From positions 1 to 27,134 of the forward strand of contig DKWE01000067.1 in NCBI GenBank assembly GCA_002491565.1: a stretch of DNA of 27,134 nt, read 5' to 3'. The notes beneath the pieces were generated by a model that was given only the letters and a program-made list of their open reading frames with translations, had not been told where the DNA came from and ran no database searches. Positions 23,231 through 27,134 of the stretch are shown here, one piece after another; positions within the stretch are counted from its first letter, which is position 1; the number at the start of each line of letters is the position of its first letter. This DNA comes from Lachnospiraceae bacterium UBA7160 (GTDB taxonomy: Bacteria > Bacillota > Clostridia > Lachnospirales > Lachnospiraceae). The translations under genes and the position numbers were made by a program.

Positions 23231-24250
23231 ATGGCAGCAAGAATTTTCTATCAGAAAGACTGCAACCTTTCCCTTCTGGAAGGAAAGACCATCGCAGTCA
23301 TCGGCTATGGCAGTCAGGGACACGCACACGCGCTGAACGCAAAGGAGTCCGGGTGCCACGTTATCATTGGCCTGTATGAGGGCAGCAGATCCTGGGCGAA
23401 GGCAGAAGCACAGGGCTTTGAGGTATATACGGCAGCGGAGGCTGCGAAGAAGGCAGATATCATCATGATCCTGATCAATGATGAGAAGCAGGCAGCCCTT
23501 TATAAGAAGGATATCGAGCCGAACCTGGAAGAAGGTAATATGCTGATGTTTGCACATGGCTTCAATATTCATTTTGGCTGCATCGTTCCGCCGAAGAATG
23601 TTGATGTGACGATGATCGCTCCGAAGGGACCGGGCCATACGGTAAGAAGCGAGTATCAGGCAGGCAAGGGTGTTCCGTGTCTTGTGGCAGTCGAGCAGGA
23701 CTACACTGGTAAGGCGCTTGATAAGGCGCTTGCCTATGCGCTTGCGATTGGCGGTGCCCGTGCCGGTGTGCTTGAGACAACCTTCCGCACGGAGACAGAG
23801 ACGGATCTGTTCGGTGAGCAGGCGGTGCTGTGCGGCGGTGTATGCGCTCTGATGCAGGCTGGATTTGAGACTCTGGTAGAGGCTGGCTATGATCCGAGAA
23901 ATGCATATTTTGAATGTATCCATGAGATGAAGCTGATTGTTGATCTGATTTACCAGTCTGGTTTCGCGGGTATGCGGTATTCGATCTCGAATACGGCAGA
24001 GTACGGTGATTATGTGACTGGTCCGAAGATTATCACCGACGAGACGAAGCAGACCATGAAGAAGATTCTGAAGGATATCCAGGATGGTACTTTCGCAAAG
24101 GATTTCCTGCTTGATATGTCTCCGGCAGGCGGACAGGTACACTTTAAGGCGATGCGCAAGCTTGCTGCGGAGCATCCGTCTGAGAAGATCGGCGAGGAGA
24201 TCCGCAAGCTTTACAGCTGGAACGGTGAGGATAAGCTGATTAATAACTGA
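23231..24250 (+). CDS. ilvC: Ketol-acid reductoisomerase, class I
   Basis: Converts acetolactate and acetohydroxybutyrate to the dihydroxy acids for valine and isoleucine synthesis, using Mg and NAD(P)H. The 339 residues fit class I. The Rossmann motif is GYGSQG (25-30), and the cofactor loop GLYEGSRSWAKAEA (47-60) suggests NADPH. AHGFNIHFG holds the conserved His109, and Lys132 lies in APKGPGH. Metal ligands Asp192 and Glu196 are in TDLFGEQ, and Glu232 is in CIHEMKLIVD. AAAGAGGAG precedes ATG 23231. It lies between ilvN and leuC, separated from leuC by a structured repeat. Confidence 0.97.
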   Translation: MAARIFYQKDCNLSLLEGKTIAVIGYGSQGHAHALNAKESGCHVIIGLYEGSRSWAKAEAQGFEVYTAAEAAKKADIIMILINDEKQAALYKKDIEPNLEEGNMLMFAHGFNIHFGCIVPPKNVDVTMIAPKGPGHTVRSEYQAGKGVPCLVAVEQDYTGKALDKALAYALAIGGARAGVLETTFRTETETDLFGEQAVLCGGVCALMQAGFETLVEAGYDPRNAYFECIHEMKLIVDLIYQSGFAGMRYSISNTAEYGDYVTGPKIITDETKQTMKKILKDIQDGTFAKDFLLDMSPAGGQVHFKAMRKLAAEHPSEKIGEEIRKLYSWNGEDKLINN

Positions 24251-24280
24251 TTTGATTAACGGGAGAGACCCGTTTCAGAT

Positions 24281-24378
24281 GGGGGTGTCGCAAATTGCGG
24301 TGAAACTACAAGCACTGGTATTTGCCTGGTTAGGCAGATGCCATATGCGGTAGCTTGCAGCAGGTTTGCAGCGCCCTC
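24281..24378. repeat. Structured intergenic repeat element, copy B
   Basis: Ends GGGTGTCGCAAA (24283-24294) and TTTGCAGCGCCC (24365-24376) pair with one mismatch and two wobbles; CTCTTTTAC follows. The copy at 1786-1883 has the same length, and CACTGGTA, CAGCAG and the TTTGCA end are conserved. It sits between ilvC and leuC and may terminate or attenuate the ilvC transcript. Confidence 0.65.
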
Positions 24379-24408
24379 TTTTACTATGAAAGTCTATGAG
24401 AGACGAGG

Positions 24409-24463
24409 GTCCTCCTCTAAGGCAGCGCCTGCAAAGCAGGCATATTCTGAGAGGACGCAGGAC
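24409..24463 (+). promoter_or_regulatory. Nested hairpin in the leuC leader
   Basis: GTCCTCCTCT (24409-24418) pairs with AGAGG (24450-24454) and AGGAC (24459-24463) across a 4-base bulge. It encloses a GCCTGC-aaa-GCAGGC hairpin (24427-24441). It ends 27 bases before the leuC start. No T-box sequence (GGTGGTACCGCG-like) is present. Confidence 0.45.
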
Positions 24464-24490
24464 AGACACAGGGTAAGAAGGAGGCATATC

Positions 24491-25759
24491 ATGGGAATGA
24501 CAATGACGCAGAAGATACTGGCAGCTGCGGCGGGATTGGATGAGGTACAGGCAGGACAACTGATTGAGGCAAAGCTTGATCTGGTGCTTGGAAATGATAT
24601 CACATCGCCGGTGGCCATCCATGAAATAGAGAAGCTGAAGAATGACACAGTCTTTGACAAGGATAAGATTGCGTTGGTAATGGATCACTTTATTCCGAAT
24701 AAGGACATCAAATCTGCTGAGCACTGTAAGTGTGTGCGGGAATTTGCTAAGAAGCATGACATCACTAATTATTTTGATGTCGGAGAGATGGGAATTGAGC
24801 ATGCGCTGCTTCCGGAAAAGGGCCTGACAGTTGCAGGGGATGTGGTGATCGGGGCGGATTCCCATACCTGTACGTATGGAGCTCTTGGCGCATTTTCGAC
24901 TGGTGTGGGCAGCACAGATATGGCGGCTGGAATGGCAACTGGTAAGGCGTGGTTCAAGGTGCCGTCCGCGATTCGCTTCCATCTGACCGGGAAACCGTCG
25001 AAGTGGGTGAGTGGGAAGGATGTCATTTTGCACATCATCGGTATGATCGGCGTAGATGGCGCTCTGTATAAGTCTATGGAATTTGTCGGAGATGGAGTTG
25101 CGGCGCTGTCGATGGATGACCGCTTCACGATCGCGAATATGGCGATTGAGGCAGGCGGAAAGAATGGCATTTTTCCAGTAGATGAGAAAGCGGAAGCCTA
25201 TATGAAGGAACATTCTACAAAATCCTGGCGCGTTTTTGAGGCTGATGAAGATGCTGTCTACGATGCGGAGTATACAATCGATCTTGGTGCGCTCCGCCCG
25301 ACGATCGCATTCCCGCATCTTCCGGAGAATACAAAGACGATTGATGAGATCGCAGATGAGGTAAAAATCGATCAGGCGGTCATCGGCTCCTGCACAAATG
25401 GAAGAATTGAAGATCTGCGTACCGCAGCTGCGGTTCTTGCAGGGAGGAAGGTGAAGAAGGGGGTTCGCTGTATCATCATTCCGGCGACGCAGGCTGTCTA
25501 TCTTCAGGCGATGGAGGAAGGGCTGCTGAAGACCTTTATCGAAGCAGGGGCAGTCGTAAGTACGCCGACCTGCGGACCGTGTCTTGGCGGCTATATGGGA
25601 ATTCTGGCAGAGGGAGAGCGCTGTATTTCCACAACCAACCGGAATTTTGTCGGCCGCATGGGACATGTGAAGTCCGAAGTTTATCTGGCCAGTCCCGCAG
25701 TGGCAGCGGCAAGCGCAGTAACCGGAAAGATTTCTGCACCGGAAGAGCTTGGACTGTAA
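24491..25759 (+). CDS. leuC: 3-isopropylmalate dehydratase large subunit
   Basis: With LeuD, isomerises 2- to 3-isopropylmalate in leucine synthesis using a [4Fe-4S] cluster. The 422 residues match the shorter two-subunit type common in Clostridia and archaea. Cluster cysteines are Cys301 (IGSCTNGR), Cys361 and Cys364 (PTCGPCLGG). GADSHTCTYGALGAFSTGVG (121-140) is the family signature. AAGGAGG precedes ATG 24491; an upstream 51-codon extension of the frame runs through the leader hairpin and is not coding. The leuD gene follows 112 bases later. Confidence 0.96.
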   Translation: MGMTMTQKILAAAAGLDEVQAGQLIEAKLDLVLGNDITSPVAIHEIEKLKNDTVFDKDKIALVMDHFIPNKDIKSAEHCKCVREFAKKHDITNYFDVGEMGIEHALLPEKGLTVAGDVVIGADSHTCTYGALGAFSTGVGSTDMAAGMATGKAWFKVPSAIRFHLTGKPSKWVSGKDVILHIIGMIGVDGALYKSMEFVGDGVAALSMDDRFTIANMAIEAGGKNGIFPVDEKAEAYMKEHSTKSWRVFEADEDAVYDAEYTIDLGALRPTIAFPHLPENTKTIDEIADEVKIDQAVIGSCTNGRIEDLRTAAAVLAGRKVKKGVRCIIIPATQAVYLQAMEEGLLKTFIEAGAVVSTPTCGPCLGGYMGILAEGERCISTTNRNFVGRMGHVKSEVYLASPAVAAASAVTGKISAPEELGL

Positions 25760-25871
25760 ACCAGCAATTTTCATGCGAATAGAGGCAGGCAATGAGGCAG
25801 CAGCGAGGATGGCCTGCAGTGTTCGTATGAGGCTGTCCGCAAATTGTAATCACACAGGAGAGGAGAACATT

Positions 25872-26354
25872 ATGCAAGCATCAGGAAGAGTATTTAAATA
25901 TGGGGACAATGTGGATACCGATGTCATAATTCCGGCGCGTTACCTGAATTCATCCGATCCGGCAGAGCTGGCGACGCATTGCATGGAGGATATCGATGCG
26001 ACCTTTATCCGCCGTGTGCAGAAGGGAGACATCATCGTTGCGGAGAAGAATTTTGGCTGTGGCTCATCCAGAGAGCATGCGCCGATTGCAATCAAGGCGG
26101 CAGGCGTGAGCTGTGTAATCGCGGAGACCTTTGCCCGGATTTTTTACCGCAATGCGATCAATATCGGTCTGCCGATCATCGAGTGCCCGGAGGCGGCAAG
26201 AAATATTGCGGAGGGCGACGAGGTGGAAATCGACTTTGACAGCGGCATGATTTATGACCGGACGAAGGGGACAAGCTACCAGGGACAGGCGTTTCCGGAA
26301 TTCATGCAGAAGATTATCCGTGCTGAAGGGCTGATTAATTACATAAATGGTTAA
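25872..26354 (+). CDS. leuD: 3-isopropylmalate dehydratase small subunit
   Basis: Swivelling-domain partner of LeuC. The 160 residues carry the family signatures DNVDTDVIIPARYL (12-25), EKNFGCGSSREHAP and ETFARIFYRNAINIGLP. The short length agrees with the two-subunit Clostridial type of LeuC upstream. ACAGGAGAGGAG precedes ATG 25872. The frame opens earlier, at 25749, overlapping the end of leuC, but that stretch lacks a ribosome site. No leuB follows; the next gene is an unrelated lipoprotein. Confidence 0.96.
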   Translation: MQASGRVFKYGDNVDTDVIIPARYLNSSDPAELATHCMEDIDATFIRRVQKGDIIVAEKNFGCGSSREHAPIAIKAAGVSCVIAETFARIFYRNAINIGLPIIECPEAARNIAEGDEVEIDFDSGMIYDRTKGTSYQGQAFPEFMQKIIRAEGLINYING

Positions 26355-26382
26355 AGAATCGCGCCTTTTTGTGCTTTTTGTA

Positions 26383-26411
26383 TTGGATTTTTTGAATAAG
26401 TGTGTTATGAT
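26383..26411 (+). promoter_or_regulatory. Strong promoter of the repeat lipoprotein
   Basis: TTGGAT (26383-26388), a 17-bp spacer and TATGAT (26406-26411), with TGT before the -10. The transcript leader would be about 170 bases. No terminator hairpin for leuD is evident before it. Confidence 0.7.
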
Positions 26412-26438
26412 AAGGCAATACAGAGAGGCGATGCGGCT

Positions 26439-26519
26439 ATGATCTGGTCTGCTATGGGCCATGGCTCTGCTGCTCTGGTGATCCTTAAGAGAATACACAG
26501 TGTATCGGTTCAGCAGTAG
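26439..26519 (+). CDS. Possible 26-residue peptide in the lipoprotein leader
   Basis: ATG 26439 follows AGAGAGG and encodes a peptide with the hydrophobic stretch GSAALVILKRIHSV, stopping at 26517-26519. It lies just after the strong promoter. The ribosome site is further than ideal (about 12 bases), so this could be chance. Confidence 0.2.
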   Translation: MIWSAMGHGSAALVILKRIHSVSVQQ

Positions 26520-26588
26520 GATGAAAGACGGGACAGATACAGTGAGGCATTCTCAAGTACATTAAGCAATCGAGAGGAGAAATGTAAA

Positions 26589-27134
26589 ATGAAAAAGGCA
26601 ACTATGTTTGTGCTTGCAGCAGCTTTGACGGTTTCACTGGCTGGCTGTAGTTCTGAGCCGAAGGAGACGGAGGCACCAAAGACGGAAGCAGTTACTGAGG
26701 CACCAAAGACAGAAGCACCAACTGAAGCTCCGACAGAAGCACCGACTGAGGCACCGACAGAAGCGCCGACCGAGGCACCAACAGAAGCGCCAACTGAGGC
26801 ACCGACCGAAGCAACTACCGAAGCACCGACTGAGGTTGTGACCGAGGCATCCTCTGAGACGGAAGAAGTTGCTGAGGTTGTGACTGAGGCAGCAGCTGAG
26901 ACGGAGGAACCGACCGAAGCAGTAACAGAGGCACCGACAGAGACCGAGGAAGTAACGGAAGCACCGACAGAGACCGAGGAAGTAACAGAGGCACCGACAG
27001 AGACCGAGGAAGTAACAGAGGCATCGACGGAGACTGAGGAAGTAACGGAAGCACCGACGGAGACTGAGGAAGTAACGGAAGCGCCGACAGAGACCGAGGA
27101 AGTAACAGAAGCGCCGACGGAGACCGAGGAAGTA
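26589..27134 (+). CDS. Lipoprotein with Thr-Glu-Ala-Pro repeats, 3' end outside window
   Basis: The first 182 codons of an exported lipoprotein; there is no stop before the window ends. The signal peptide ends in the lipobox SLAGC with Cys20 as the lipidated residue. What follows is entirely repeats: tetrapeptides TEAP (about 31-78), a mixed section rich in VVTEA and ETEE, then decapeptides of the TEAPTETEEV kind (from codon 112). Such acidic Thr/Pro stretches usually act as extended stalks that hold a domain away from the membrane, and a functional domain may lie beyond the window. AGAGGAG precedes ATG 26589. The Thr/Glu linker of HtrA (about 62-99) is similar in composition. Confidence 0.85.
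   Translation, partial: MKKATMFVLAAALTVSLAGCSSEPKETEAPKTEAVTEAPKTEAPTEAPTEAPTEAPTEAPTEAPTEAPTEAPTEATTEAPTEVVTEASSETEEVAEVVTEAAAETEEPTEAVTEAPTETEEVTEAPTETEEVTEAPTETEEVTEASTETEEVTEAPTETEEVTEAPTETEEVTEAPTETEEV
26922..27134 (+). repeat. 30-bp in-frame tandem repeat
   Basis: Seven full 30-bp units start at 26922, 26952, 26982, 27012, 27042, 27072 and 27102, with an eighth beginning at 27132. Each encodes VTEAPTETEE (one unit has Ser for Pro). Units differ mostly by third-position changes. Confidence 0.95.

Noticed and set aside
24275..25792. A 505-codon open frame antisense to leuC, with similar frames of 404-423 codons antisense to ftsH, malic enzyme and the helicase
   Set aside because: They lie exactly opposite well-identified genes, have no ribosome sites or family motifs, and follow from the codon bias of the sense genes.
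26922..27134. 30-bp repeats considered as a CRISPR array
   Set aside because: There are no spacers; units are contiguous, in frame and encode a lipoprotein stalk.

Overview
The window looks like a chromosomal segment of a spore-forming, moderately GC-rich Clostridia, most likely Lachnospiraceae. This rests on the cotJABC spore-coat operon, class Clostridia-style FtsH, HtrA and choline-binding-type amidase, a two-subunit LeuC/LeuD, AGGAGG-type ribosome sites and TTGaca/TATaaT promoters. I have no database match, so genus and species are not assigned. There are no tRNA, rRNA, insertion-sequence, phage or CRISPR signatures.

Layout. 1-4000: envelope protein quality control, htrA (secreted serine protease) then ftsH (membrane AAA protease). 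4000-8125: an OmpR-type response regulator, its membrane kinase, and a secreted protein of unknown function built from two copies of one module. The regulator promoter and the secreted-protein promoter share an 11-bp-phased tandem repeat, so these three genes probably form one small regulon. 8126-11876: a cytosolic hybrid PAS sensor kinase that is apparently co-transcribed with an NAD(P)-type malic enzyme. 11931-13530: cotJA-cotJB-cotJC, with a Cys-rich 11-residue repeat tail fused in front of CotJB. 13660-15616: a short UvrD/Rep-family helicase. 15715-17012: a divergent pair, a DUF1292 protein (minus) and exonuclease III (plus). 17146-19711: a GH13 debranching-enzyme relative that appears to have lost its catalytic nucleophile and acid/base, overlapping a DUF5662 gene. 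19839-22418: luxS (minus) and a repeat-rich N-acetylmuramoyl-L-alanine amidase (plus), transcribed from back-to-back promoters, with a long structured luxS leader. 22425-26354: branched-chain amino acid genes ilvN, ilvC, leuC and leuD, without ilvB, ilvD, leuA or leuB. 26383 to the end: a lipoprotein with Thr-Glu-Pro repeats that runs off the window.

The most notable non-coding signal is a roughly 98-nt structured element present twice, after htrA and between ilvC and leuC. The copies are the same length and about two-thirds identical without gaps. The most notable coding signals are the GH13 pseudoenzyme, the CotJB repeat extension, and the shared operator linking the two-component system to the duplicated-module secreted protein. 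No single large undescribed system is evident.
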